Shown: positions 17,662 through 27,245, counted from the stretch's first letter. The stretch is DNA of 64,000 nucleotides from UBA1219 sp045601425 (GCA_045601425.1 JAZRZP010000005.1:91110-155109), one strand, 5' to 3'. Notes: a model not told the origin generated them from the letters alone. Translations and numbers: made by a program.

Positions 17662-19071
17662 ATGTTGCCATATTTTCCAAAACAGTTCACCTCAAAAGCC
17701 ATAGGGACATACTTTGCGTCGCTGCTGATTGTAAGCGTTGTATACATGTCGCACATGATGCAGTTCAAGTTCATGGCCATCGGCATTGTAGCAGTGACAA
17801 TGTTCTTCTATTTCGCCAACACTGTGTCGAAAAAGATGATCAACAGCACAGGGCGCCACTTTATCCGGTACACCTTTGCAACAGCCTTTGCCGTACGTCT
17901 GGCATGGGTGATATTCTCATACTTCTTCTATCAGGCAAACACCGGAGCCCCGTTTGAATTCAACGCCGGTGACGCCATGATGTACCACGACGAGGCAACT
18001 GGATTTGCATACTCAGGGTCATGGTCGATATCGAGGCTGAAAAGGTACTTCAGCTACATAGCTCCGTCCGACAGCGGTTATCTTTATTACCTCGCCACAC
18101 TTTATTCCATATTCGGCAATTCGATAATCTTCGCACGCATCGTAAAAAGCCTTTTCAGTGCATGGACGTGTGTTCTGGTATACAAGCTGGCACGCCGCAA
18201 TTTCGGCGAAGATGCGGGCAGACTGGCTGGAATTTTCTGCATTTTCATGCCCAATTTCATCTACTATTGCGGAATGCACCTGAAGGAAACGGAAATGGTG
18301 TTCCTCATAATGCTGTATCTCGAACGTGCCGACTATCTTTTGAAGTCCAGAAACTACAAATTTTCCACACTGATCGTGCCCACTCTTGCGGCAGTATCGC
18401 TGTTTTTCTTCCGTACGGTACTTGGAACAGTCTGCTTTCTAGCACTTTTCACGGCAGTAGTATTCTCGTCATCAAAAGTTGTGGGATGGGGCAAGAAAAT
18501 CCTAATAGGCCTCTGGGTTATTCTGGCGGCCGGATATTTTGTCGGTGAAGCTGTCATGTCTGAAGTGGAAGAAGTGTGGGAAGGGCGTGACACAAATCAG
18601 GAAGCCCGACGCAGTGCTCAGGTAAACCGCGGTGTGGATTGGGCAAAATATGCTACAGGAACGGTAATGGCACCAATGGCTTTCGTGATACCTTTCTCAA
18701 CAATGGTCGACGTCGATTATCAGTACAACCAGCAGACCATGCATGGCGGACTTTTCGTAAAAAACATGATCAGCGTGTTTGTCATTCTGGCATTCATATA
18801 CATATTCCTCATAAAAAAGAACTGGCGCAATTTTGCACTTCTTGAAGCATTCACGATCGGTTATCTGATAGTAATAGCCTTCAGTGCCTTCGCCAACTCG
18901 GAGCGGTTCCACCTCCCTGCCCTGCCGTGCGAACTCATGTTTGCGGCTTATGGAGTAACCCTTGTCGACGAAAAAAACATAAAATATGTGAACAAATGGC
19001 CTTACGTAGTTATAATAATGGAGTTTGCTTGGGCATTCTTCAAACTCGGAAGCCGCGGAATAGGATTCTGA
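17662..19071 (+). CDS. Polytopic membrane protein, GT-C-type glycosyltransferase-like
   Basis: 469 residues with about 11 hydrophobic helices. The loop after the second or third helix contains FNAGDAMMYHDEATGFA, with an acidic DxxxYHDE arrangement similar to the catalytic loop of GT-C (PMT/ArnT-like) enzymes that use polyprenyl-phosphate sugars. YLATLYSIFGNS and ARIVKSLFSAWTC are also like that family. No closer assignment is possible. It may transfer or polymerise sugars on the periplasmic face. Between fcl and a GT4, so glycan involvement is likely. Confidence 0.68.
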   Translation: MLPYFPKQFTSKAIGTYFASLLIVSVVYMSHMMQFKFMAIGIVAVTMFFYFANTVSKKMINSTGRHFIRYTFATAFAVRLAWVIFSYFFYQANTGAPFEFNAGDAMMYHDEATGFAYSGSWSISRLKRYFSYIAPSDSGYLYYLATLYSIFGNSIIFARIVKSLFSAWTCVLVYKLARRNFGEDAGRLAGIFCIFMPNFIYYCGMHLKETEMVFLIMLYLERADYLLKSRNYKFSTLIVPTLAAVSLFFFRTVLGTVCFLALFTAVVFSSSKVVGWGKKILIGLWVILAAGYFVGEAVMSEVEEVWEGRDTNQEARRSAQVNRGVDWAKYATGTVMAPMAFVIPFSTMVDVDYQYNQQTMHGGLFVKNMISVFVILAFIYIFLIKKNWRNFALLEAFTIGYLIVIAFSAFANSERFHLPALPCELMFAAYGVTLVDEKNIKYVNKWPYVVIIMEFAWAFFKLGSRGIGF

Positions 19072-19072
19072 C

Positions 19073-20098
19073 ATGACAAAGAAAATTCTAATAATAGCCA
19101 ATTACAAACCCGGTACCGGTGGCATTTCGGGACAAGTGGAGAAAATCCATGCTTGTCTGGATGCAGAGGGTGTAGAAAATTCCATTTTCAGTGTGAAAGG
19201 TTCCATTTGGTTTAGAATCAAGTCTTTTTTTAAGCTGTTTCAAACGGGACGCAAATATGATGTCTTTCATATCCACACATGCTCCCACGGTGGCTTTATT
19301 TCTGCCGTGATTGGTGTTACGGTTGGCAGAAGATTGAAAAAACGTGTTGTCTTAACATACCACGGTGGCGGCGGTGAGGCTTTTTTTGAAAAGCATACTC
19401 GTCTTGTAAAGCATTTCCTTTTGAAAACCGATACAAATATTGTACTTTCTGGTTTTTTGGGCAAAATTTTCGACAAATACGACCTGCCTTATGTCACAAT
19501 ACCCAACATCATTGAACTTGACAACTCTCGTTTCAGACAACGCAAAGAACTGAAACCCAATTTTATAAGTATCAGAAGCCTTGAGCCCCTGTACAACATC
19601 GAGTGTATCCTGAAAGCCTTTGCAGAAGTCAAGAAGCAGATTCCCTCCGCAACGCTCACCGTTGTGGGAGACGGAAGCCAGCGCGAAAAGCTGGAACATT
19701 TTGCAGAAGAAAACCACATACCCGACGTGATTTTCACCGGAAGGGTTGACAATTCTCAAATTTACAACTATCTTGATCGCTCAGACATCATGCTCTCAGC
19801 GCCACGAATCGACAATATGCCGGTGTCGCTTTTGGAGGCCTTCAATGCCGGACTGCTGGTCATCTCAAGCAATGTGGGCGGTGTGCCGTATATGATTGAA
19901 GACGGCAAAAACGGACTGCTGTTCGAATCGGATAATGCTGATGAGTTGGCTGAGAAAATGCAACAAGCTATTGCTAATCAAGTAATCACAAAACAAATGA
20001 TACAGTCAGCCCATCAAGCTTTGGACACATATTCGTGGAATAATGTTAAGAGAAAATTATTCTGTGTATATGGTTTCTGTAATAATGAATCTTTTTAA
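19073..20098 (+). CDS. Glycosyltransferase family 4
   Basis: 341 residues with GT-B fold. N-terminal glycine-rich segment YKPGTGGISGQVEKI, a middle RSLEPLYNIECILKAFAEVK, and the C-terminal donor-binding block VSLLEAFNAGLLVISSNVGG followed by VPYMIEDGKNGLLFES (EX7E-like). It transfers an activated sugar, probably from a UDP- or GDP-sugar, in the cytoplasm during surface glycan assembly. It starts one base after the previous stop, so it is coupled to it. From about 19200 the codons become more AT-rich than in the genes to the left, a trend that is strong in the next gene. Confidence 0.9.
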   Translation: MTKKILIIANYKPGTGGISGQVEKIHACLDAEGVENSIFSVKGSIWFRIKSFFKLFQTGRKYDVFHIHTCSHGGFISAVIGVTVGRRLKKRVVLTYHGGGGEAFFEKHTRLVKHFLLKTDTNIVLSGFLGKIFDKYDLPYVTIPNIIELDNSRFRQRKELKPNFISIRSLEPLYNIECILKAFAEVKKQIPSATLTVVGDGSQREKLEHFAEENHIPDVIFTGRVDNSQIYNYLDRSDIMLSAPRIDNMPVSLLEAFNAGLLVISSNVGGVPYMIEDGKNGLLFESDNADELAEKMQQAIANQVITKQMIQSAHQALDTYSWNNVKRKLFCVYGFCNNESF

Positions 20099-20109
20099 TT
20101 AATAAAGCT

Positions 20110-21447
20110 ATGTCGTTACGTAATTTTATTTCTGAGAATGTTTTTTTACCTATAAGTGATTTGGTAAATGGTCAAAGTGTCAGAAAGTATTTTCTGTTTT
20201 TAGAGGGTACGAAAAATTGGAGTAGAGAACAAATTGACGAATTTCAGAACAATAGGTTGAGATTGTTGGTGCAACATTCTGTTGCCAATGTGCCATATTA
20301 TCGTGATTTGTTTCATGAAATGGGACTTTCTCCTGATGATATACAAACTAAGCAAGACTTACGTAAAATACCCATTGTTGATAAGTCAGTTATGAGGAAA
20401 GAAGGTATTGAACGTTTTACTGCTGAGGGTTTCCCGAAAAAGCAAATGAGGTTCGATCGTTCGAGCGGGTCAACAGGAGAACCTTTCAATTCATATACTA
20501 CACAGGATGCATATTCGTTTAATGTGGCTGCAAAACTGCAGACGTGGTATGGTACGGGTTATAGATTGGGAGATAAATATGTCAAATTGAGCCAGCGATT
20601 AAGAAAGAGCAAGGTGAAGAAAGTTCAGGATTGGATAAATGGCTGCCTTTATATTCCAGTCGAGGATGCTAATGATGAAATGCTTCTTGATGCGTTGTCC
20701 AAGATAGAAAAATTCAAGCCGACAATAATACGGGGATATCCATCAACAATCTTGTTTTTAGCTCAGTATAAGAACACTCATCCGAGGTTTAAGCATTGCC
20801 CGGATTGGATAATGACTACTGGCGAAAAAGTAACAACTCCCATGAGGAATACTATTGAAGAGGCTTTTCGCTGTAAAATGTTGGATTCGTATAGTTGCGA
20901 AGGTAACTCCAATGTGGCAGAATGTATAGGGAATAACTGTTATCATGTAACCGAAGAATATGGTATTACTGAGGTTTTGGATGATGATGGGAATCCGATT
21001 GAGAATGGTGTAGGGCATGTCATAACTACGGATTTGTGGAATTTTGCGCATCCTTTTATTCGATATAATACACAGGATTTGGTAGAGGTGTCTTCGCAAA
21101 AGTGTCGTTGTGGAAACAATCACATGAGGATAAATTCTATTGTTGGACGAGACAGTGAAAACATAATAGCTACAAATGGTTGCCGTTTTACAACACAGAC
21201 ATTTTCGATATTTTTTACAGATAGCAATAGCGAATTAGGTACAGCAGTCGATGGATATCAGTTGGTGAAAAAGAAAGACGGATCTGTCTTATTTAAGTTG
21301 GTGGCGAATGAGTTCTATAACAAGGAAAAAGAACAGTATATTATTGATTATTGGTCTGAAAAATTTGGCAAAAAAGTAATTGTTGAAATTGTGGATAAGA
21401 TTCCTATCACAAGTACGAATAAATGGCTGTCCATTGTGGAGGAATAA
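20110..21447 (+). CDS. CapK/PaaK-like adenylate-forming enzyme
   Basis: 445 residues related to phenylacetate-CoA ligases, in the CapK branch common in capsule loci. Seen: RSSGSTGEPFNSY (P-loop-like AMP-binding motif, residues about 118-130), WIMTTGEKVTTPMRNTIEE, SYSCEGNSNVAECIG and the Cys-rich SSQKCRCGNNHMRINSIVGRD ending in the hinge region. Its substrate in glycan loci is unknown. Base use is clearly AT-rich (GTT, AAT, TTG and TAT codons dominate), unlike the flanking genes, which suggests recent horizontal transfer. It ends 37 bases before convergent miaA. Confidence 0.85.
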   Translation: MSLRNFISENVFLPISDLVNGQSVRKYFLFLEGTKNWSREQIDEFQNNRLRLLVQHSVANVPYYRDLFHEMGLSPDDIQTKQDLRKIPIVDKSVMRKEGIERFTAEGFPKKQMRFDRSSGSTGEPFNSYTTQDAYSFNVAAKLQTWYGTGYRLGDKYVKLSQRLRKSKVKKVQDWINGCLYIPVEDANDEMLLDALSKIEKFKPTIIRGYPSTILFLAQYKNTHPRFKHCPDWIMTTGEKVTTPMRNTIEEAFRCKMLDSYSCEGNSNVAECIGNNCYHVTEEYGITEVLDDDGNPIENGVGHVITTDLWNFAHPFIRYNTQDLVEVSSQKCRCGNNHMRINSIVGRDSENIIATNGCRFTTQTFSIFFTDSNSELGTAVDGYQLVKKKDGSVLFKLVANEFYNKEKEQYIIDYWSEKFGKKVIVEIVDKIPITSTNKWLSIVEE

Positions 21448-21483
21448 CGCTGTGCCATACCTCGTAAGGCCTTTCGGAAAAAT

Positions 21484-22389
21484 TCACTTTCGCGGCGAAT
21501 TGTATTTTTCCAGAATAAAATTTATCTTTTCTTCAAAAGGAAGGCTGTGTTCTATCCAGATTATAGGCACTCCCTTGCGTTCCATACGCCGGAACCATGT
21601 CATCTGGCGCTTTGCGAACTGACGTATGGCTATGTTCAGCTGCTCCACCAGTTCACCGTAGGATATTTCCTTTTCCAGAAACATGGTAACATACCTGTAT
21701 TCGAGTCCGTAACGCTTCAGGCGTTCGGCAGCGACACCGGAATCCAAAAGGTTACGTATTTCGTCAATCATGCCCGCTTCAAGCCGTTCCGTAAGTCGTG
21801 TTCGGATACGCTGCATGACAGTTTCGCGGGGATAATTCACGCCGAAAACCGGACCTTCAATCGGCTGGTGCGGTTTTATGCAGGTATTCTGCTGCAACAT
21901 CTGTATCTCTATGGCACGGATAAGCCTGTCGCGGCTTTCGGTATCGGTGTGGTTGTGAAGCTTCACGTACGTTTTCAGTATCTCGGTGAGTTCTTCGTCA
22001 GTTTTGGCGGCAAGCCGTGCACGGAGTTCGGGATTTTCGGGCACATCGCAAAAAGGATACTGGAGAAGCACCGATTCGATGTAAAGTCCGGTGCCTCCGC
22101 AAAGTATGGGCGTTTTTCCCGAAGCCGCAATACTGTCGTAGGCCAGATAAAAATCACGCTGGAACATATAGGCGTTGTACTCGAACCCCGGCTCGCAGAT
22201 ATCTATCAGATGATACGGTATTTTAACGCCGTGAATTTCATACTCCGAAAGGTCTTTTCCGGTACCTATATCCATTCCACGGAACACCTGCCGTGAATCG
22301 GCACTGATGATTTCTCCGTCCAACCGCCATGCAAGTTCCGTGGCGATGTGCGTCTTTCCGCAAGCTGTGGGGCCCAATATCGTAATCAT
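21484..22389 (-). CDS. miaA: tRNA dimethylallyltransferase
   Basis: Adds the dimethylallyl group to N6 of A37 in tRNAs reading UNN codons. 301 residues. P-loop GPTACGKTHIA at residues 6-16, the substrate block SADSRQVFRGMDIGTGK, and LCGGTGLYIESVL are all diagnostic. The C-terminal FAKRQMTWFRRM segment, with Arg and Trp, contacts tRNA. Last gene of the - strand run that begins at gmd, and 21 bases downstream of the DUF354 gene. Confidence 0.95.
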   Translation of the reverse strand: MITILGPTACGKTHIATELAWRLDGEIISADSRQVFRGMDIGTGKDLSEYEIHGVKIPYHLIDICEPGFEYNAYMFQRDFYLAYDSIAASGKTPILCGGTGLYIESVLLQYPFCDVPENPELRARLAAKTDEELTEILKTYVKLHNHTDTESRDRLIRAIEIQMLQQNTCIKPHQPIEGPVFGVNYPRETVMQRIRTRLTERLEAGMIDEIRNLLDSGVAAERLKRYGLEYRYVTMFLEKEISYGELVEQLNIAIRQFAKRQMTWFRRMERKGVPIIWIEHSLPFEEKINFILEKYNSPRK

Positions 22390-22410
22390 GAATAATTTAC
22401 CGAAAGTTTG

Positions 22411-23496
22411 TTATCTGAATTTGTACTGAAAATCAGGATTTTCCTTCATCACACTCATGCTTTCCGGATAGTTTTCGATAAACCACGTAAAAAATGCTGT
22501 GACATCGATTTTGTCCTGCAGGAATTTTCTGCGTTTTTCCTGCCATTCGGCCTGAGTATCGGGATTTTCGAGCAGTCGTCTCACGTGACTGTAAAGTTTG
22601 TCGAAATCCTGCGGCAGATATGCATACGAGAGACCGTATTTCTGTTCCAACTCGTTGGGCACCGAAAGACGTCCCGCGAAAGTGTTGCATTTGAGGGCAG
22701 GCACACCCAGCACGGCGGCTTCGGAAGTCATTGTCTGACTGTCGCCGAGGAACATTGAAGCATAAGCCATGAGCGAATGTATCTCTTCGGGAGGCACGGG
22801 CAGCCGGTATTTCTCGAACTCCGGTTCTATCTCACGTTCCGAAGTTATTATTACACGTCCGTAAGGCTCCAAGAGTTCAATCAGTCTGCGTTTCTGTTCA
22901 AGCGAAAGTCCTTCCTGCCCTACATCATGATGACCCTTGAAGGCCACAAAACGCATTATGAAGAAACGCTGTCCTTTCTGCAGGCCTGCCTTTTCAAGAA
23001 CTTTCTCGTCGGGAGAAAATCGGTTGGGGTGAAGGTATGCGAGTTCGTGCGTGCCGGCATAATACAACGCATTACCAGTTTTACGCCGTATGCAATCGGG
23101 AGTAAAGACCACATCGGTCATAGGGTGACAGTATTTGACTACCAAGGGTTCTGCAGCATCGTCATCATCGTCAAAATTGAAAGATTTCATTCCGCTGACA
23201 CGGGATATGTGCGAAAGGACGATACCGGAACTCAAGCCGATGCCGATTTTATGCTTCCGCACGAAACGCCATATTTTCCAATCCTGCGAAAGAACCGTTT
23301 TTGCCTTGCCCAAAAGGGAATCCTTTTTTCTGCCCAAATTGAAGTACTGCATGCCGTAACAGTCCATAAGCCGCTTGGCTACCGGTATTTCGCGAACCGA
23401 ATAAAAAACCCTGTGTCCGTGTTTTTCCAATTCTCCGGCAACATTTTTAAGCAGATGCACATGTCCCGGATGTCCGATGTCAATCAGAATGTTCAT
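22411..23496 (-). CDS. DUF354 protein (GT-B-like, surface-glycan associated)
   Basis: 361 residues from ATG 23496. The N-terminus NILIDIGHPGHVHLLKNVA is the hallmark of DUF354, a GT-B-like fold resembling UDP-GlcNAc 2-epimerase and MurG-type proteins, common in Bacteroidetes and archaeal polysaccharide loci. Also seen: SFNFDDDDDAAEPL and the C-terminal GDSQTMTSEAAVLGVPALKC, a nucleotide-sugar binding motif. The biochemical reaction is not established. A longer open frame extends upstream into the acetyltransferase but lacks homology, so it is excluded. It is 5 bases after the frameshifted acetyltransferase. Confidence 0.85.
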   Translation of the reverse strand: MNILIDIGHPGHVHLLKNVAGELEKHGHRVFYSVREIPVAKRLMDCYGMQYFNLGRKKDSLLGKAKTVLSQDWKIWRFVRKHKIGIGLSSGIVLSHISRVSGMKSFNFDDDDDAAEPLVVKYCHPMTDVVFTPDCIRRKTGNALYYAGTHELAYLHPNRFSPDEKVLEKAGLQKGQRFFIMRFVAFKGHHDVGQEGLSLEQKRRLIELLEPYGRVIITSEREIEPEFEKYRLPVPPEEIHSLMAYASMFLGDSQTMTSEAAVLGVPALKCNTFAGRLSVPNELEQKYGLSYAYLPQDFDKLYSHVRRLLENPDTQAEWQEKRRKFLQDKIDVTAFFTWFIENYPESMSVMKENPDFQYKFR

Positions 23497-23501
23497 ATTC
23501 T

Positions 23502-24034
23502 CTATAATCTTTTTTCCACCAAATAAAAGCCCAACCTTGTCTTTACCAAAGTAGCGACCTTGCTGAAACCTGCTTTTTCCACACCGCGCATCGATGCTTC
23601 GTTCCCTTCGTCCACGAACATGCAGAAATCGTTTTCGGGATAATCTTCCTGTATCTTTACCAGCAGGTATGGATAAAAGCCTTTGCCTCTTTCTTCCGGC
23701 AAGGTACAGCATGACCCTATGTAAATTTCATTTTTCGTCATGAACGGAAAAGCCGGCATCCATGTTGTTACTTCAGCTCTGCAAACCATTTTACCATTTT
23801 TAACTAACTGATACTCAATGAATTGCCCCCCCTAAAAATATCTCCATTAACTCTACTACCCTTGCAAGCGATCAATTTTCCACCAACCATGGATGAAATG
23901 TACCACAGAAAAGCATGCCTGCTCCGGAAACACTTTACCGGTGAAACTTTCACCTGCAAGTTTTCTCCGGATTCTTTCAACAGACTTACATTCTGAAAAT
24001 TCCGGGTTGCATGATACAGATACTTTTTCATCAT
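23502..24034 (-). pseudogene. GNAT-family acetyltransferase, broken by a one-base deletion in a G7 tract
   Basis: Two frames cover one gene. The N-terminal frame starts at ATG 24034 (MMKKYLYHATRNF) and ends shortly after a run of seven G (C on +, 23826-23832). The second frame takes over directly there and carries the acetyl-CoA site EERGKGFYPYLL (Arg-x-x-Gly-x-G/A-like) and NEASMRGVEKAGF. If the tract had eight G, the frames join as DIFRGG-QFIEYQLVKNGK and the gene is exactly 178 codons, a normal GNAT length. So the gene is broken here, phase-variable, or affected by a sequencing error. ATG 24034 overlaps the end of the upstream FemAB-like gene by 4 bases, as in an operon. Confidence 0.82.
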
Positions 24035-25098
24035 TCGCTTTTTATCAGATGTCTCAATTTATGATACATTCTCAGTGCAAACACCTTGAGTGTCTTCACT
24101 ATTCTGAATTTGTAAATATAAAGTCTCGGCACGTACGCATAAGTGGAACCGTATTTAAGTTTATACGAGTTCATTCCACCGAAATTCAGCTGTCCACCAC
24201 CCTTCTGTCGGAGCATTTTCATTGCTTCCCAAACCATAATTTCGTTTGGGCAGTATTTCTTCAGATACTGGCTGAAACTGCCGCTTGTAAAGTACACGCA
24301 CTCACCTTTGTCGAAACAGAAAACCGCCGATGACATCACCTGTTCGGCACCGTTTTCGTCCGTGCCTATTGTCTGGGCCATAAGCACACGGTCAGGGAAC
24401 AAGGATTCGCAAAGTGTCTGGATTCTTTTACGGCTTTCGGTAAGTTTGGGACGTGTCCCGTGACGCTGGTGCACGTTCTTGATGTGCTCGCTGTGTATGC
24501 GTGCGAATTCTGCAATATCTTCGTACCGGTCTATGAACCGTACGTGCAACCCGAGTTTATTGGCCTTGTTGATTGAATATTTTGCCGATTTGTAATGGAA
24601 TCCTGCCCAAAGTTCGTCTTCGGGCTTGTCTATTTCGAGGTGCAGCGTTACACGCACCGAATGGTCGATGCCCGCCTCTTCGCGTTCGGGCTGTTTCCAT
24701 GTGTCGGCAGGAACCCAGTCCTCATACACGCTGCGCAGCTGCCAGTCATCAACCTGCAAATACGATGCCCTATGCGACTTGAACAGCCATACTGCCAGTT
24801 CTTTGTACACAGCCACGCGTTTTCCGGCACTCACCGGATTCACAAAACACAGTCCCTGAGTATAAGTCCCGGTACCCTGCTGGGGTGCACATACAAGCGT
24901 CACTATCAAACGCTTCTTTACCCCGATGAAATAACCTATGAGGACATTGTCTTCCTCCACTGTAAACACAACCGGCTTGTACCCGATACGTTTCAGGTAT
25001 TCCGACCATTCTTTTGAATGGAAGGCCGTGGTGTCGCAGCACGACTCGATATGTTGCCAATCCGCATCGGTTGGCTGTATTTCCTTAAAAGCGTACAT
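24031..25098 (-). CDS. FemAB-like GNAT protein
   Basis: 355 residues from ATG 25098. The pattern is that of the FemAB/FemX superfamily, two tandem GNAT folds that use aminoacyl-tRNA or acyl-CoA donors to modify peptidoglycan precursors or glycans. Seen: FHSKEWSEYLKRIGYKPVVF, the central KPEDELWAGFHYKSAKYSINKAN and the C-terminal LNFGGMNSYKLKYGS. The last corresponds to the DFxGxxxxxxxYG motif of this family. It overlaps the upstream gene by one base (TGATG). Substrate unknown, but being in a surface-glycan run suggests acylation of a sugar or amino sugar. Confidence 0.8.
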   Translation of the reverse strand: MYAFKEIQPTDADWQHIESCCDTTAFHSKEWSEYLKRIGYKPVVFTVEEDNVLIGYFIGVKKRLIVTLVCAPQQGTGTYTQGLCFVNPVSAGKRVAVYKELAVWLFKSHRASYLQVDDWQLRSVYEDWVPADTWKQPEREEAGIDHSVRVTLHLEIDKPEDELWAGFHYKSAKYSINKANKLGLHVRFIDRYEDIAEFARIHSEHIKNVHQRHGTRPKLTESRKRIQTLCESLFPDRVLMAQTIGTDENGAEQVMSSAVFCFDKGECVYFTSGSFSQYLKKYCPNEIMVWEAMKMLRQKGGGQLNFGGMNSYKLKYGSTYAYVPRLYIYKFRIVKTLKVFALRMYHKLRHLIKSE

Positions 25099-26108
25099 CA
25101 CTTCAGTTTCTTTAATATTTTCACTCCCCAAGTTCCGATTCTGAACAGGAATCTGTTGCACAGATACTGGTATCTTCCGTATTCCACAAGCGTGCCGCCG
25201 AAAGATGCCTTAAAATCCCTTACACCGTATTTCTGCCCAGGTTTCCCGGCACCCATCAGGTCGCAATACCTGTATCCGTTGTTGGCAGCGTACCATATAC
25301 CGGAATACGTAGCCAGCGTGGAAGGTCGCAGTTTCTTGTATGCAACGTCATCGCCGGTCATGAACAAATCATATACGGCATGGCCTTTCAGGCAAAGGCT
25401 CACCTGCCCGCCTATGATTTTGCCGTCGTAACGGAGCAGCAGAAAAAGTCCGAAATCCTGTTTGGCAAGATTCTGGAAAAATTCAAACGGGTAGAGCGGT
25501 GTTTTAACGCGGGTACGGTAAAGTTCTTCCAAGAGTCTGTAAAATTCACGCAGTTCGGCATCGGTGGGGTCGGTGATTATTTCCACACCGTTTTTCAGTG
25601 CAGAACGGACACTCTGCATACGGCGTTTTTCTATACGTTTTACAAAAGATTCGGCGTCGTGCGTTTCCACTACATATCCCAAATGTTCTTCGTACCGGAA
25701 TCCGCATTTTTCAAAGGCATTTCCATGAGCCGAATAGTCGGAAAGATTGCGGCTTTCTATGTATATGGCTTGGTTCTTCAATGCCTTGACGCATCCGGAA
25801 AGAAGTTCCGTCAAAGCCTTGTCGGAAATATCTTCTGCAATGAGAGGTCCTCCGTTTATTATGGCACGACGGGATAAGAACTGCTTGAGTTTTCCTCCGT
25901 CTTTCAGCAGGAATCCGACAATGACACCTTTGAGTACCCCGTTTTCAGACACTCCAAAGACGAATGCCTGCATGAACGAAAGCGAATTGTAGAATCCATA
26001 ACAATCCGGCGACTGGAATATACTGCGGTTCGGCGACTGTTCGAGAAGTTGCCGCCACTGCAACCGGTCTATGGCATCGAAACCTTTGTGTAGAATTATA
26101 TCGTTCAT
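25098..26108 (-). CDS. FemAB-like GNAT protein (second copy type)
   Basis: 336 residues. N-terminal IFQSPDCYGFYNSL, middle KRIEKRRMQSVRSALKNGVEI, YRTRVKTPLYPFEFFQNLAK, and the C-terminal CDLMGAGKPGQKYGVRDFK, which is the FemAB Y-D-MGAG-P-YG-FK signature. It is diverged from its downstream neighbour, so this is an old pair rather than a recent duplication. It is coupled to the neighbour by overlapping stop and start. Twelve bases separate it from gmd upstream. Likely cytoplasmic, acting on a lipid- or nucleotide-linked sugar (inference). Confidence 0.82.
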   Translation of the reverse strand: MNDIILHKGFDAIDRLQWRQLLEQSPNRSIFQSPDCYGFYNSLSFMQAFVFGVSENGVLKGVIVGFLLKDGGKLKQFLSRRAIINGGPLIAEDISDKALTELLSGCVKALKNQAIYIESRNLSDYSAHGNAFEKCGFRYEEHLGYVVETHDAESFVKRIEKRRMQSVRSALKNGVEIITDPTDAELREFYRLLEELYRTRVKTPLYPFEFFQNLAKQDFGLFLLLRYDGKIIGGQVSLCLKGHAVYDLFMTGDDVAYKKLRPSTLATYSGIWYAANNGYRYCDLMGAGKPGQKYGVRDFKASFGGTLVEYGRYQYLCNRFLFRIGTWGVKILKKLK

Positions 26109-26121
26109 ATATTACTGAAAA

Positions 26122-27210
26122 TCACAGATTTTCTTTTTCCATCTGTGCCTTGAGATAAAGTTTCCTGACAAAGTGCATGTCGTGATCGACCATTATTTTC
26201 ACAAGGTCCTCGAATGAAGTCTTTCGCGGATTCCAGCCGAGCTGGGTCTTTGCCTTTGTTGGGTCACCGAGGAGCTGTTCCACTTCGGCGGGGCGGAAGA
26301 AACGCGGATCCACTTCTACGAGAACCTTTCCGGTTGACTTGTCGATGCCTTTTTCATCAACGCCTTCACCTTGCCATTCGAGTTCTATGCCCACATGCCT
26401 GAAAGCCAAGGTACAGAAATCGCGTACGGTATGGTATTCGCCCGTGGCTATGACAAAATCTTCCGGTTTTTCCTGTTGCAGGATAAGCCACATACATTCC
26501 ACGTAATCCTTTGCATAGCCCCAGTCGCGTAATGAGTTGAGGTTCCCGAGATAAAGTTTATCCTGATAACCCTGTTTTATGCGGGAGGCAGCAAGGGTTA
26601 TCTTTCTGGTAACGAAAGTCTCTCCCCGACGTTCCGATTCATGGTTGAAAAGTATTCCGTTTACGGCGAACATTCCGTAGCTTTCGCGATAATTCTTCAC
26701 TATCCAGAAGCCATACTGTTTGGCCACGCCATAGGGGCTCCGCGGATAGAACGGTGTAGTCTCCCGCTGCGGCACTTCCTGTACCAGACCGAAGAGTTCG
26801 GAGGTCGAAGCCTGATATATCCTGCATTTATGCTCCATTTCCAATATGCGGACAGCTTCAAGTAGTCGCAATGTGCCTACGGCATCGGCTTCGGCAGTGT
26901 ATTCCGGACAGTCGAAGGAAACCTTGACATGGCTCTGGGCGGCCAGATTGTATATTTCGTCGGGCTGCACTTTCTGTATTATGCGCACCAGCGAACTGGA
27001 ATCCGTCATGTCTCCGTAATGCAGGGTAAGAAGCCGTTTGTTCTTCATGTCGCGCACCCACTCATCAAGGTACAAGTGTTCTATCCTTCCGGTATTGAAG
27101 GAAGATGAACGGCGGATTATACCGTGCACATCATATCCCTTTTCAAGCAGAAATTCAGCAAGAAACGATCCGTCCTGCCCTGTGATTCCCGTAATCAAAG
27201 CTGTTTTCAT
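26122..27210 (-). CDS. gmd: GDP-mannose 4,6-dehydratase
   Basis: Makes GDP-4-keto-6-deoxy-D-mannose from GDP-mannose using tightly bound NADP+. 362 residues with the extended-SDR start ALITGITGQDGSFLAEFLL, IRRSSSFNTGRIEHLY, NLAAQSHVKVSF, the STSELFGLVQEVPQ block with catalytic Thr/Glu, and the YGVAKQYGFWIVKNYR Tyr-Lys motif. The C-terminal FRPAEVEQLLGDPTKAK is diagnostic. It is the first gene of the leftward run through miaA and has its own -7 element. Together with fcl it supplies GDP-L-fucose. Confidence 0.96.
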   Translation of the reverse strand: MKTALITGITGQDGSFLAEFLLEKGYDVHGIIRRSSSFNTGRIEHLYLDEWVRDMKNKRLLTLHYGDMTDSSSLVRIIQKVQPDEIYNLAAQSHVKVSFDCPEYTAEADAVGTLRLLEAVRILEMEHKCRIYQASTSELFGLVQEVPQRETTPFYPRSPYGVAKQYGFWIVKNYRESYGMFAVNGILFNHESERRGETFVTRKITLAASRIKQGYQDKLYLGNLNSLRDWGYAKDYVECMWLILQQEKPEDFVIATGEYHTVRDFCTLAFRHVGIELEWQGEGVDEKGIDKSTGKVLVEVDPRFFRPAEVEQLLGDPTKAKTQLGWNPRKTSFEDLVKIMVDHDMHFVRKLYLKAQMEKENL

Positions 27211-27245
27211 TGTTTTATGTTTGGTTTTACAGAATAATTGAAGTG

